DNA from: Streptomyces albiflavescens
GTDB lineage: Bacteria > Actinomycetota > Actinomycetes > Streptomycetales > Streptomycetaceae
Length of the DNA stretch: 64,000 nt
Reading direction: 5' to 3'
Assembly (NCBI RefSeq): GCF_014645835.1
Contig: NZ_BMMM01000016.1
Coordinates: forward strand, 1-64,000
Of this stretch, positions 34,789 to 43,853 are shown one piece after another. Position 1 is the stretch's first letter. Each line of letters opens with the position of its first letter. A model generated the notes under the pieces. It saw only the letters and a list, made by a program, of their open reading frames with translations, made no database searches and was not told the origin of the DNA. Made by a program: the position numbers and the translations under genes.

Positions 34789-35009
34789 GACGGGGCCCTT
34801 TCTCGGGGGAGCGTTTGTACGGTCGTACGAATGCTTCGCGCCCCGGGATACGGGGAAGTCTACAAAGCGGCCGACCGTCAGCAACGATACCGGCACACCG
34901 GGCAGCCCCCCACGGGACGGGGGCGTGGCCGGAAGGTAGCGTCTGGGGAGGATCCACTCGGGAACACCGTCCACCACGGGGGAACGCCCTGCGCACGCGG
35001 GACGTTGAC

Positions 35010-35490
35010 CTGGGAGGGGCACGAACGCTCGGGGCGCGGGCCCCGGGCACGATCGTCCGGGGGTACGAGCCTTGGACGGGAGTCATGCTGGGGGCGTGGA
35101 CCGCGGGGTGAACACCTGCGGTGCGAGCCCTGAGGACGAACAGCCAGGGCACGGGCCGGGGGCGGAAGCTCCGGGCGCGAGCCCGGGGTCCGACGCTCTG
35201 GGCCTGCCCGGGGTGCGGCACTCTGGGAGTGAGCCCGGGGTCCTACGCTCGGCGCAAGTCCTGACGGACGAGCATCTTGGGTGCGAGCCCAGGCACAGAA
35301 CACCCTGGGTGCGAGCCCAGGCACAGAACACCCTGGGCGCAAGCCCAGGCACAGAACACCCTGGGCGCGAGCCCAGGCGTAGAAAGCTCTGGGTGCGAGC
35401 CCAGGGGCAAGGAGCTCGGGGCGTCAGCCCGGGGCTCGACACCTGGGGCGTGAGTCCCGGGTGAAGAAGCTCGGGGCGCGCGTCGCGAGC
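35010..35490. repeat. Degenerate array of about 18 hairpin-forming 27-28-bp repeats
   Basis: Units follow the pattern CYSGGGNGCGAGCCCNGGN then an A-rich GACGCT/AGAACAC spacer. Each can fold as CTGGG-(TGCGA)-CCCAG. Three consecutive units near 35276-35360 are nearly identical (CCCAGGCACAGAACACCCTG), and flanking units diverge gradually. The array runs from about 35010 to 35490 between purN (divergent) and the membrane gene at 35548. The period is not a multiple of 3 and frames across it show no codon bias, so it is probably noncoding. No cas genes are present, and spacers are not unique, so it is not CRISPR. Confidence 0.88.
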
Positions 35491-35547
35491 ACGATGCTGT
35501 GTGGACACGCCGCCCACCAGAACCACCAAGGGGAAGACGCACACCTG

Positions 35548-36390
35548 ATGCCGGACCGCAGTCTCCGACTCCCTCCGCTCCTGCTGCGCGAGCAGCGTCC
35601 TTCGCCCACTCCGCCGCGGTCGAGCGGGGACGTGCCCGCGGACGGGAACGGCTCCTCGGACGGACGCGGCCCGGCGGGCGGGAACGGCTCCTCGGACGGA
35701 CGGGGTCCCGACGCTCCTGCCACTCCCCCCTCGAACTCCGACGACAATCCGTTCGCTCCGCCCCCGGAGGGCACGCCCGACCGGCCGTGGCAGCCGAGGC
35801 GGCCCGCGAGCGGTCAGGGAGCGGACGGCAACGGCGGGGCCGACCAGAGCGGACACTCCCCGTGGGGCAGCCAGTGGAGCGACCGGCAGCCCGGGCCGTC
35901 GAACGGTGGCGGTTTCGGGGACCGGCCAGGGGCGCCGCAGGGGCAGGGCGGTCCGGAAGGACCCGGCGGTGGTCCGGGCGGCGGTATGCGCTGGGACCCG
36001 ACGGATCCGGCTCAGCGCCGCGCGCGCTATGCCCTGCTCTCCGGGATGTGGGCGTTCTTCTTCGCCCTCTTCAGCTGGCCGTACGTAGCGCTGTTGCTCG
36101 GCGCGCTCGCCCTGTACTGGGGCGGCAGCGCGCTGCGCGCCAAGCCCCGTACTCCGGATCCGGACGCTTCGGCGCCCGATCCGAACGTCCGTCCGCAGAC
36201 GACGGCCGCGGTGAGCGGGCTCGTCACCGCCTCACTCGCCATCCTCATGGTCGCGGCGACCTTCACCGCGCAGCTCGTCTACAGCGACTACTACTCCTGC
36301 ACGAACGACGCCCTCACCAACGCGGCGAAGCAGTCCTGCAACGACCTGCTCCCGAAGGACCTCCGGGGTCTCCTGGGAACACACGGCTGA
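35548..36390 (+). CDS. Membrane protein with long disordered N-terminus
   Basis: 280 aa from ATG 35548 (AAGGGGAAG upstream; ATG 35494 possible). The first roughly 145 residues are Gly/Pro/Ser/Asp-rich with a GNGSSDGRGP repeat. Two TM segments follow (ALLSGMWAFFFALFSWPYVALLLGALALYWG, which may be one hairpin, and AVSGLVTASLAILMVAATFTAQLVY), then a short outer tail with two Cys (YSCTNDALTNAAKQSCNDLLP) likely forming a disulfide. No enzyme motif. A hairpin-repeat array lies directly upstream and may form its leader RNA. Confidence 0.78.
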   Translation: MPDRSLRLPPLLLREQRPSPTPPRSSGDVPADGNGSSDGRGPAGGNGSSDGRGPDAPATPPSNSDDNPFAPPPEGTPDRPWQPRRPASGQGADGNGGADQSGHSPWGSQWSDRQPGPSNGGGFGDRPGAPQGQGGPEGPGGGPGGGMRWDPTDPAQRRARYALLSGMWAFFFALFSWPYVALLLGALALYWGGSALRAKPRTPDPDASAPDPNVRPQTTAAVSGLVTASLAILMVAATFTAQLVYSDYYSCTNDALTNAAKQSCNDLLPKDLRGLLGTHG

Positions 36391-36469
36391 CGGCCGTCAC
36401 CGGGCGTGGTTCCCGGCACCGGGCGTGGTTTCGCCCTCCGACGCCCGTGCCCGTCCCGTACCCGTGCCC

Positions 36470-36580
36470 GTCCCGTACCTGGGGGCTGCGTCCCCAGCCC
36501 CTGCATCGGCCCGAACCTAGGCGGGGTCCGGGGCGGAGCCCCAGGGGTCGGAATGGGTAGGGGCGGAGGGGGCGAGAACC
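36470..36580. repeat. Dispersed C/G-rich palindromic element (inverted copy)
   Basis: It contains CTGGGGGC-TGCG-TCCCCAG, then GGGGCGGAGCCCCAGGGG and GGGTAGGGGCGGAGGGGGCGAG, the reverse of the 21904 element. Located between two convergent genes, it probably terminates both. Confidence 0.68.
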
Positions 36581-36596
36581 TACCCCCGAGTGGACC

Positions 36597-38249
36597 TCAG
36601 GCGGAGTCCGGTGGCTCCGGAGGTGTGGACGCCTCCTTGAGCGCCGCCCAGCGGTCCTCGCGCGACAAGCCCTCGTGCCAGGGGGAACCCGTGGCGTCGT
36701 CGTTCGGAAGGAAGTCGTACGGCTCGTAGGACTCGAGCGCGGAGTCCCGTACGCCCGGTCGGGGCTGAGCGGCAGCGGGCGGCACCGTCGCCGTCGACAC
36801 ATCGCCCGCCGAACGCCGAGCCCGCGACGACCACGACAACCACGACGGAAACGGCGGCAACGACGGCCACCAGGACCGCGGCACCCGAAGCACCCGTCCA
36901 GCAGACGCACCCACCCGGGCCACCCGAAGCCGCCACCCCCGCACCCCCACCGCCACAGGAACCCCCACCACCCCGGTCCACACCACCGCCACAGGCCCCA
37001 CCTGCCACCACACCGGCCCGAAGTGGGCGAGCGCCGCCACCCCGAGCGGCCCCCCGGCCAGCCCGGCAAGCACCGCGAGCGCGACACCGCACAGCCCGGC
37101 GGCCAGCGCGACCGCGGCAACCGTCCGCCCCGGGGACCAGTCCGCATCCCCCGCCCCGGCCCCGGGCACGGCCGCCGCCACCACGAACCACGCCACCGTC
37201 ACCCCCGCGGCCACCGGCACCACCCCACTCGCCCAGCTCAACGGGCCCCCCGCCCCCGGCACCGCCGCCAACAGCGGAAACGCGGGCAGCAGCGACCCCG
37301 GCGCAGCCTCCGACAGCGGCCCCGCCACATGCCCCGCGCCGAGGACGACCCCGGGCCCGAGCCCGTACGCCGCCCCCCACACCGCCGCGTTCGGCACGAG
37401 GGCGAGGCAGAGCAGCAGCACGGCGAACCGCCCCGACCACACCTCGGTGAGCTGCAGGAACGAGTCGCGAGCCGTCCCCCCGTGCCACACCAGCGACGCC
37501 GCCACCAGCAACGCCCCGCCCCCGACAAGCACCGCCACCCCGGCCCCGGCCGCCCGCACCACGCCCCCGAGGAAGCGGGAACCCCCCGGCGCCACGGAAT
37601 CGGGCGTGCCGTCGGAACGGCGTACGCCGGAAAGACGTACGCCGACAAGCGGCAGCGCCGCCAGGGCGCGTCGCGCCCATGACGGCATCGGCCCCCGCGG
37701 ACGCCCGTACGCCGTCCACACCCCCGCTCCAGCGGCCCCCAGCGCAAGCAGCGGCAGGCACGCCGCGGTCCACACCCAGGACGGTCGCAACGCACCGCCC
37801 GAGGCATACAGCGCGGCAGCCGCGCCGACGGACAGATAACCCATGACGACCCCGACCCACGCCGTACGCGGCCCCGCCTCGGACTCGCCGTCGGACGCGT
37901 CGCGCCCCGCCCGGTGCAGCAGCCACACCGGCAGCACGAGAAGCAGCAGCGGTGTCACCCCCACCGGCATGGGCAGACCCGACAAGGTGTCGGTGCGGAT
38001 CAACTCCACACCGTGGGCGAGGAGCCAGAGCGCAGCGGCCACGTGCACCGCCCCGCCCGGCCCGCTGTCCGGGTACGGCGAGGTGATCCACAGCAGCATG
38101 GCGAGGACGGCGAACGAGCCGAGCCCGAGCCCCGCCGCCAGGGCGCCATCCACGAGGCTGGCGCCCAGTCCGGGGGACCGGTCACGCATCCGGGTGAGCA
38201 GGGGCGACAACGAGAGCCTGCGGTCGGTCATTTGGGTCACGACTCTCAT
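36597..38249 (-). CDS. Polytopic membrane protein, DUF6350 type
   Basis: 550 aa with about ten TM segments, starting LGASLVDGALAAGLGLGSFAVLAMLLWI, and a cytosolic C-terminal tail of about 90 residues (SWHEGLSREDRWAALKEAS region). Conserved features DSGPGGAVHVAAALWLLAHGVEL and LPVWLLHRAGR fit the actinobacterial DUF6350 family, which I recall beside purN in Streptomyces. The start is uncertain. ATG 38249 is too close to its GGGAG site, while GTG 38240 (10-nt spacing) or ATG 38231 are equally possible. Role unknown. Confidence 0.8.
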   Translation of the reverse strand: MRVVTQMTDRRLSLSPLLTRMRDRSPGLGASLVDGALAAGLGLGSFAVLAMLLWITSPYPDSGPGGAVHVAAALWLLAHGVELIRTDTLSGLPMPVGVTPLLLLVLPVWLLHRAGRDASDGESEAGPRTAWVGVVMGYLSVGAAAALYASGGALRPSWVWTAACLPLLALGAAGAGVWTAYGRPRGPMPSWARRALAALPLVGVRLSGVRRSDGTPDSVAPGGSRFLGGVVRAAGAGVAVLVGGGALLVAASLVWHGGTARDSFLQLTEVWSGRFAVLLLCLALVPNAAVWGAAYGLGPGVVLGAGHVAGPLSEAAPGSLLPAFPLLAAVPGAGGPLSWASGVVPVAAGVTVAWFVVAAAVPGAGAGDADWSPGRTVAAVALAAGLCGVALAVLAGLAGGPLGVAALAHFGPVWWQVGPVAVVWTGVVGVPVAVGVRGWRLRVARVGASAGRVLRVPRSWWPSLPPFPSWLSWSSRARRSAGDVSTATVPPAAAQPRPGVRDSALESYEPYDFLPNDDATGSPWHEGLSREDRWAALKEASTPPEPPDSA

Positions 38250-38325
38250 GCTCCCAACGACACGCGCTTTCTCGTCGTAACAGGCGAACCCCGGATGTGT
38301 CGCTCAATATGCATCTATGTACTTT

Positions 38326-38335
38326 TTCGTACGAA
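38326..38335. promoter_or_regulatory. Short palindrome in the Xre-sigma promoter
   Basis: TTCGTACGAA lies in an AT-rich patch (38306-38335) 11 nt before GTG 38346, and TATGTACTTTTTCGTAC adds a second inverted GTAC pair. This could be the autoregulatory site of the Xre domain. Confidence 0.4.
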
Positions 38336-38345
38336 GGGGCACCCT

Positions 38346-39476
38346 GTGGAGTCCGGCATGACACGGAGCCCTGCCACCCCGCTGCCGGCCCCCGAGGAGC
38401 GCCGCCGTCTGCGCGAGGCCAAGTCGCTGACCCAGGCCGAGGTCGCCTCCAGACTGGGTGTCACCCGTAAGACGGTGCGTTCTTGGGAGGCCGGCCGTAC
38501 GACGCCGCGCGGCCGCGAAGGGGATGCGTACGCACAGCTGCTGACCGAGGCGGCGCCCGCGGAGTCCGAGGTGACCGTCCGTCATGAGCAGGCCGTTCCC
38601 GCATCGGTGGGCGCCGGCGCGCCACCCTCCGAGGAGGAGAAGGCCTCCGAGGACGCGGAATCCGTGCTGCCCGCTGCCGCGCTGACGCCCGCTCAGGCCT
38701 TCGACGCCCTCTACGCGTTCTGCGCCCCCGCCCTCGTACGGCAGACCTATCTGCTCACCGGGCGGCGCGAGCTGGCGCGCGAGTCCGTGGAGCGGGCCTT
38801 CCAACTGGCCTGGCACCGCTGGCCCGAGGTGGCCATGGACCGGGATCCGGCCGGGTGGGTACGGGCGGCCGCGTACGAGTACGGGCTCTCCCCCTGGCAC
38901 CGGATGCGCCTGCGCCACCGGCAACCGGAGGCACCGCCCGCCGATGCCCGCGACCGCACGCTGCTCGACGTACTCCTGAAGCTGCCGCCGGTGTACCGGC
39001 GCACGCTCCTGCTGTACGACGGTGTGGGGCTCGACCTGCCGGAGACCGCCGCCGAGACGGAGGCGAGCACGCCCGCCGCGGCCAACCGGCTGCTGCACGC
39101 GCGCAAAGCCGTCGCGGCGCGCCTGCCGGAGCTGGCGGTGCCGGAGGAACTGCACCAGCGGCTCGCCGAACTCGCGAGCGCGGAGGGGCTGCGGGCGGCG
39201 AAGCCCCCCACCGTCCGCTGGTACGGCGAACGGCGCGCCCGTCGCTGGACCCGCGCGGCCATCGCCTTCACGGTCCTCCTCATCGGCACCACGACCCTGA
39301 CCCTGCGCTCGGCCCCGGACCACTACGAGGCCCCCCTGTCCCCGGCCGAAGCGGTCCACGGACTACCGCCCCGCACCGCCCAGGGCCCCCTCTCCCCGAT
39401 TCAGCTGCAGCTTCGAGCCAAGCTCAAGTCGGAATCGGCAAGTGGCCCGGAGAGGCTCGTGCCGGAAGACCGTTGA
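38346..39476 (+). CDS. Xre HTH fused to sigma-70-like domain with C-terminal TM
   Basis: 376 aa (GTG 38346; ATG 38358 possible). Residues about 18-60 are an Xre HTH (SLTQAEVASRLGVTRKTVRSWEAGRTTPRGREG). After an acidic linker, about 105-190 reads like sigma region 2 (ALVRQTYLLTGRRELARESVERAFQLAWHRWPEV...DPAGWVRAAAYEY). About 205-265 is a region 4 remnant (LLDVLLKLPPVYRRTLLLYDGVGLDLPETAAETEASTPAAANRLLHARKAV). A TM (WTRAAIAFTVLLIGTTTLTL) follows, and the tail is extracellular. It may be a membrane-held transcription factor rather than a free sigma factor. Convergent with sucCD. Confidence 0.82.
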   Translation: MESGMTRSPATPLPAPEERRRLREAKSLTQAEVASRLGVTRKTVRSWEAGRTTPRGREGDAYAQLLTEAAPAESEVTVRHEQAVPASVGAGAPPSEEEKASEDAESVLPAAALTPAQAFDALYAFCAPALVRQTYLLTGRRELARESVERAFQLAWHRWPEVAMDRDPAGWVRAAAYEYGLSPWHRMRLRHRQPEAPPADARDRTLLDVLLKLPPVYRRTLLLYDGVGLDLPETAAETEASTPAAANRLLHARKAVAARLPELAVPEELHQRLAELASAEGLRAAKPPTVRWYGERRARRWTRAAIAFTVLLIGTTTLTLRSAPDHYEAPLSPAEAVHGLPPRTAQGPLSPIQLQLRAKLKSESASGPERLVPEDR

Positions 39477-39493
39477 CAGAGGTCCAGGAAACG

Positions 39494-39534
39494 CCGGTGG
39501 GCCCGCACCCCAGCAAGGGGTGCGGGCCCACCGG
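39494..39534. terminator. Strong bidirectional terminator hairpin
   Basis: CCGGTGGGCCCGCACCCC pairs perfectly with its complement (39517-39534) around AGCAA, an 18-bp stem between convergent genes. Confidence 0.9.
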
Positions 39535-39554
39535 ACATTCAGCCGAGCAGAGCG

Positions 39555-40439
39555 TCAGCCGGCAAGAAGCTCGCGCGCGAGCTTCGCCGTCTCGGTCGGC
39601 GTCTTGCCGACCTTGACGCCGGCGGCCTCGAGGGCCTCCTTCTTGGCGGCGGCCGTACCGGAGGACCCGGAGACGATGGCGCCGGCGTGGCCCATGGTCT
39701 TGCCCTCGGGCGCGGTGAAGCCGGCGACGTAGCCGACGACCGGCTTCGTCACGTTGGCCTTGATGAAGTCGGCCGCGCGCTCCTCGGCGTCGCCACCGAT
39801 CTCACCGATCATCACGATCAGGTCGGTGTCGGGGTCGGCCTCGAACGCGGCGAGCGCGTCGATGTGCGTCGTACCGATGACCGGGTCGCCACCGATGCCG
39901 ACGGCGGACGAGAAGCCGATGTCACGGAGCTCGTACATCATCTGGTACGTCAGCGTGCCGGACTTCGAGACCAGGCCGATGCGGCCCGGCTTCGTGATGT
40001 CGCCCGGGATGATGCCGGCGTTCGACTGGCCCGGGGTGATGAGACCGGGGCAGTTCGGACCGATGATGCGGGTCTTGTTGCCCTTCGCCTTCGCGTACGC
40101 CCAGAAGGCGGCGGAGTCGTGGACGGCGATGCCCTCGGTGATGACGACCGCGAGGGGGATCTCCGCGTCGATCGCCTCGACGACGGCGGCCTTGGCGAAG
40201 GCCGGCGGCACGAAGAGGACGGACACGTTGGCGCCGGTCTTCTCCATGGCCTCGGCGACCGTGCCGAAGACGGGGATCTCGGTGCCGTCGATGTCGACGG
40301 ACGTGCCCGCCTTGCGCGGGTTCACGCCACCGACGATGTTCGTGCCGTCGGCCAGCATGAGCTTGGTGTGCTTCATGCCCGTGGCACCGGTCATGCCCTG
40401 GACGATGACCTTGCTGTCCTTGTTGAGGAAGATAGCCAT
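39555..40439 (-). CDS. sucD: Succinyl-CoA ligase alpha subunit
   Basis: 294 aa. CoA-binding Rossmann domain (VIVQGMTGATGMKHT, GGVNPRKAG), NCPGLITPG, VGIGGDPVIGTTHIDAL and the phospho-histidine loop KTMGHAGAIVSGSSGTA. With SucC it interconverts succinyl-CoA and succinate with substrate-level ATP/GTP synthesis in the TCA cycle. ATG 40439 with GAGGGAAAA upstream. It lies 22 nt after the sucC stop and is clearly co-transcribed. An 18-bp-stem terminator follows. Confidence 0.97.
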   Translation of the reverse strand: MAIFLNKDSKVIVQGMTGATGMKHTKLMLADGTNIVGGVNPRKAGTSVDIDGTEIPVFGTVAEAMEKTGANVSVLFVPPAFAKAAVVEAIDAEIPLAVVITEGIAVHDSAAFWAYAKAKGNKTRIIGPNCPGLITPGQSNAGIIPGDITKPGRIGLVSKSGTLTYQMMYELRDIGFSSAVGIGGDPVIGTTHIDALAAFEADPDTDLIVMIGEIGGDAEERAADFIKANVTKPVVGYVAGFTAPEGKTMGHAGAIVSGSSGTAAAKKEALEAAGVKVGKTPTETAKLARELLAG

Positions 40440-40461
40440 GGCTGTGGTTTTCCCTCGTCCC

Positions 40462-41640
40462 TTACTTGGCCGCGGCCAGCTCGGCGGCCTTGTCGGCCGC
40501 GCCGTCCATGGTGTCCACGCGCTGCACGAGCGGGTGGTTGGCGTCCGACAGGATCCTGCGACCCAGCTCGGCGTTGTTGCCGTCCAGACGGACGACCAGC
40601 GGCTTGGTGACTTCCTCGCCCTTGTCGGCGAGCAGCTGCAGCGCCTGGACGATGCCGTTGGCGACCTCGTCACAGGCGGTGATGCCACCGAAGACGTTGA
40701 CGAAGACGGACTTGACGTCCGGGTCGCCGAGGATGATCTCCAGGCCGTTCGCCATGACGGCCGCGGAGGCGCCGCCGCCGATGTCGAGGAAGTTGGCGGG
40801 CTTCACGCCGCCGTGGTTCTCACCGGCGTACGCGACGACGTCCAGGGTGCTCATGACGAGACCCGCGCCGTTGCCGATGATGCCGACCTCGCCGTCGAGC
40901 TTGACGTAGTTGAGGTTCTTGGCCTTGGCGGCGGCCTCGAGCGGGTTGGCCGCCGCGTGGTCGATCAGCGCCTCGTGCTCCGGCTGACGGAACTCGGCGT
41001 TCTCGTCCAGCGACACCTTGCCGTCGAGCGCGATCACGCGGCCGTCGGCAACCTTGGCGAGCGGGTTCACCTCGACGAGGAGGGCGTCCTCCTTGATGAA
41101 GGTGTCCCACAGCGTCACCAGGATCTCGGCGACCTGCTCGGCCACCTCGGCCGGGAACTTCGCCTGGGCGACGATCTCGCGGGCCTTCTCGATCGAGACG
41201 CCCTCGTTGGCGTCGACCGGCACCTTCGCGAGGGCGTCGGGGTTCTCCTCCGCGACGACCTCGATCTCCACGCCGCCCTGGACCGACGCCATGGCGAGGA
41301 AGGTGCGGTTGGTGCGGTCGAGGAGGTACGAGACGTAGTACTCCTCGGCGATCTCCGGAGCGGTCTCGGCGATCATCACCTTGTGGACCGTGTGGCCCTT
41401 GATGTCCATGCCGAGGATGTCCGTCGCGCGGGCGACGGCCTCGTCCGGGGTGGCGGCGAGCTTCACGCCACCGGCCTTGCCACGGCCACCGACCTTCACC
41501 TGGGCCTTGACGACGGACTTGCCGCCAAGACGCTCGGTCGCCTCGCGGGCTGCCTCAGGCGTGTCAATGACTTCACCGGCCAGCACCGGTACACCGTGCT
41601 TGGCGAAGAGGTCCCTCGCCTGGTACTCGAACAGGTCCAC
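40462..41640 (-). CDS. sucC: Succinyl-CoA ligase beta subunit
   Basis: 392 aa ATP-grasp subunit. N-terminal MDLFEYQARDLFAKHGVPV, KAQVKVGGRGKAGGVKLA, VEVNPLAKV metal site, GNGAGLVMSTLDVVAYAGGxxANFLDIGGGA-type CoA/His-loop region and INVFGGITACDEVANGIV-like C-terminus (here VFVNVFGGITACDEVANGI). Standard length. First gene of the sucC-sucD operon. Its promoter lies in the 427-bp region upstream. Confidence 0.97.
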   Translation of the reverse strand: MDLFEYQARDLFAKHGVPVLAGEVIDTPEAAREATERLGGKSVVKAQVKVGGRGKAGGVKLAATPDEAVARATDILGMDIKGHTVHKVMIAETAPEIAEEYYVSYLLDRTNRTFLAMASVQGGVEIEVVAEENPDALAKVPVDANEGVSIEKAREIVAQAKFPAEVAEQVAEILVTLWDTFIKEDALLVEVNPLAKVADGRVIALDGKVSLDENAEFRQPEHEALIDHAAANPLEAAAKAKNLNYVKLDGEVGIIGNGAGLVMSTLDVVAYAGENHGGVKPANFLDIGGGASAAVMANGLEIILGDPDVKSVFVNVFGGITACDEVANGIVQALQLLADKGEEVTKPLVVRLDGNNAELGRRILSDANHPLVQRVDTMDGAADKAAELAAAK

Positions 41641-42067
41641 GCGCGTCCGTCCCTATCAGTGATCTCGCGGTTCGTTGGATGCGTGGGCGTGCCGCGAAGG
41701 GCAACGTGACGTCCGCTGTCACAAGGGTGGCGCACACGGTGTCCGAGCGCGCGGCATGTCCGTCTCGCAGGTTATCGCCGCTGGACGTGGGTCCCTAAAT
41801 CGCAGATCACACCTGAGCGGTGATACCTGTCACAGGGCAGGGCCTCACCAGGCTGGGGTTTGCCTGGTGAGGCCCCTTGAACAGCCCCTGGTGGGGGGCT
41901 CAGGGCGGGTGATCCCCACCCCAATGGGGACCACCCGGCCCGACCGCAGGGTTCCGGTCGCACGGACCGACGGCTTTCGGCCGTACGGGGCCATCGCCCT
42001 GCGGAGTCGGTCGGATGCCGTACGCCGGCTTCGCCGGGATGTCGCCGTACGGCACATGGGTGAACCG
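41641..42067. other. Intergenic region upstream of sucCD and downstream of the repeat-protein gene
   Basis: No gene supported. It holds the sucC promoter/leader (41641-41830), a strong hairpin (41841-41876) and a C-rich tail with CCCCACCCC-type short inverted repeats (41910-42050). Confidence 0.6.
41841..41876 (-). terminator. Terminator hairpin
   Basis: GGGCCTCACCAGG pairs perfectly with CCTGGTGAGGCCC (41864-41876) around CTGGGGTTTG. It lies about 190 nt past the stop of the 42068 gene and probably isolates it from sucC. Confidence 0.75.
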
Positions 42068-43705
42068 TCAGATGCTGTACGTGCCGTACTGCGCGCCCTG
42101 CACATAGCTCGGCGCGACCGACTGGGCCACGCCCTGGACGCCAGTGACCGCGTTCCCGGCGAGGGGGCCGCCGGTCGCCCCGACGGTTCCCGTCAGGTCC
42201 TGTGCGAACGGGCCGACCTGGCCGACGACACCGCCCGCGAACGGGTCGACCTGGCCGACGGTGTGGTCGGCGAACGGCCGCACATCGCCCGCGACGCCGT
42301 ACGCCAATCCGGTGGCGCTGCCCTCGACGCCCGCCACGACCGGCTGCACGAAGTCGACGACGGGCTGCACCGCGCCGACCACACCCCCGGCGAAGGGCTG
42401 CACGTCGTCGGTGACGACACCCTGCGCGAACGGGGCGACCTGGCCGGTGACGCCGTGGGCGAGCGTCCCCGCACCGCCCGCGACGCCGCCCGCGAAGGGC
42501 TGGACGTCGCCGCCCACGCCGTACGCCAGCGCGCCCGCGTCCCCGACGGCCTGCCCGGCGACCGGGACGACACCGTGCACGGCGGTCACCGCGACGGGCG
42601 GCAGGATGGAGGCGGCCGTGTCGCCCACGACCTGCCCGGCGAGGCCTCCGGCCAGCGGCTGTACGTCACCGACGGCGCCGTACGCCACGGTGCTCGCGTC
42701 CGCCGTGGCACCGTGCGCCAGGGCCATCGCGTCCGCCGTGGCACCGTGCGCCAAGGCCGCCGCGTGACCGGCGGCGTCGTACGCCAGCGCGGTCGCGTTG
42801 CCCACGGCGCCGTACGCCAGCGGGCTCACGTTGCCGACGGCGTGGTCCACGACCGGGGTGACGCCGTGGACGGCGGTACCGGCGACGGGCGGCAGCGCGG
42901 CGGCCGCGGTCTCGTCGACGACCGGGATCGTGATGCCCGTGGCGGTGCCGACGGCGCCCTGGACCGCGCCCTGGACCGCGCCCTGGACCCGTGCCGGCGC
43001 GCCGGTGACCGTCGTGCCCGCGGTCCGCTGCGCGGTGGCGACGGTCTGCTGGGCCTTCGTCTGCACGGCGGACGGCGCCCCGGCGGCGGTGCGCCGGACG
43101 GCGGCGAGCTTCGTCTGCGCGCCCGCGAGGGCCTGCTCCAGCTCCGGAGCGAAGGCGGAGAGCGGGCCGAAGAGGTAGTCGATCTCGTCCTGGGGAGCGC
43201 TGATGTCGGCGACCGTCTCCTCGGCCTTGCCCGTCGCACGGTCCGCGACGGCGGTCTTCGCCCGCGAGAGGTGGGTGACGGAGGGGACCTTGGCGTCGAC
43301 GTAGCGGCGGGCGTGGTCGGCGGTCCTGGTCGTCGTAGCGGCGGCGGTCTTCTTGACGGTGGACGTGGCGGTCTCCTTGACGGTGGAGGGGGCGGCGTCG
43401 GCCGCGGACCGCGCCGTGGCGGCCGTACCCGTGACGGTCGAGGTCGCGCCGTCGACGGCAGTGCCGTCGGTGACGCCTTCGGTGACGCCGGAGACCGTGC
43501 TCTGCACGTCGCTCGTCACGTTCCCGACGACGCCGTCGACGGTTCCGGTGACCTCGCCGACGGTGTCCGAGACGTCGAGGCTGACATCGGGAGCGGCCAC
43601 GGACGACGCGGGCAGCTCGTCCGCGCTGGCGACGGCGGAGCCGAGCGCCCACGCGCCGGTGACACCGGCGGCTATGACGATGGAACGGCGGATGTTCTTG
43701 TTCAT
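42068..43705 (-). CDS. Secreted 11-residue-repeat protein
   Basis: 545 aa. A signal peptide (NIRRSIVIAAGVTGAWALGSAVASA) resembles those of Streptomyces surface proteins. Almost the whole mature chain follows an 11-residue period. Early units are DVSDTVGEVTG and TVDGVVGNVTS. The middle (about 130-260) is a more ordinary Ala-rich helical region (DEIDYLFGPLSAFAPELEQALAGAQ). From about residue 290 come units such as LAYGAVGNATA, LAHGATADAMA and FAGGVVGQVGP. At least 20 units are visible. There is no Cys, sortase motif or TM after the signal. An extracellular structural or lipid-binding protein is plausible, but I do not recognise the family. Confidence 0.82.
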   Translation of the reverse strand: MNKNIRRSIVIAAGVTGAWALGSAVASADELPASSVAAPDVSLDVSDTVGEVTGTVDGVVGNVTSDVQSTVSGVTEGVTDGTAVDGATSTVTGTAATARSAADAAPSTVKETATSTVKKTAAATTTRTADHARRYVDAKVPSVTHLSRAKTAVADRATGKAEETVADISAPQDEIDYLFGPLSAFAPELEQALAGAQTKLAAVRRTAAGAPSAVQTKAQQTVATAQRTAGTTVTGAPARVQGAVQGAVQGAVGTATGITIPVVDETAAAALPPVAGTAVHGVTPVVDHAVGNVSPLAYGAVGNATALAYDAAGHAAALAHGATADAMALAHGATADASTVAYGAVGDVQPLAGGLAGQVVGDTAASILPPVAVTAVHGVVPVAGQAVGDAGALAYGVGGDVQPFAGGVAGGAGTLAHGVTGQVAPFAQGVVTDDVQPFAGGVVGAVQPVVDFVQPVVAGVEGSATGLAYGVAGDVRPFADHTVGQVDPFAGGVVGQVGPFAQDLTGTVGATGGPLAGNAVTGVQGVAQSVAPSYVQGAQYGTYSI

Positions 43706-43853
43706 GCGTACGTCAGATCCTTCGGATTCCGAGAGTTCGGGATATTCCGGTGAATTCCGGGGGCTTCCGTCCGGGGATCGGAGGGGTGTCCGGACGGCGG
43801 GCAGACCTGTTCCGCCCCCGCGCGGCAGGTCGTTCAGCGGGGGAAGGGCTGCC

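Noticed and set aside
35072..35464. Open frames across the hairpin array giving GASPG-rich or CAWARTQ-rich proteins on both strands
   Set aside because: The 27-28-bp period rotates the frame each unit, both strands are equally open, and there is no ribosome site or third-position bias, so they are by-products of a GC-rich repeat.
35010..35490. CRISPR array
   Set aside because: Spacing is near zero, there are no unique spacers of 30-40 nt, units diverge gradually from one end to the other, and no cas genes are near.
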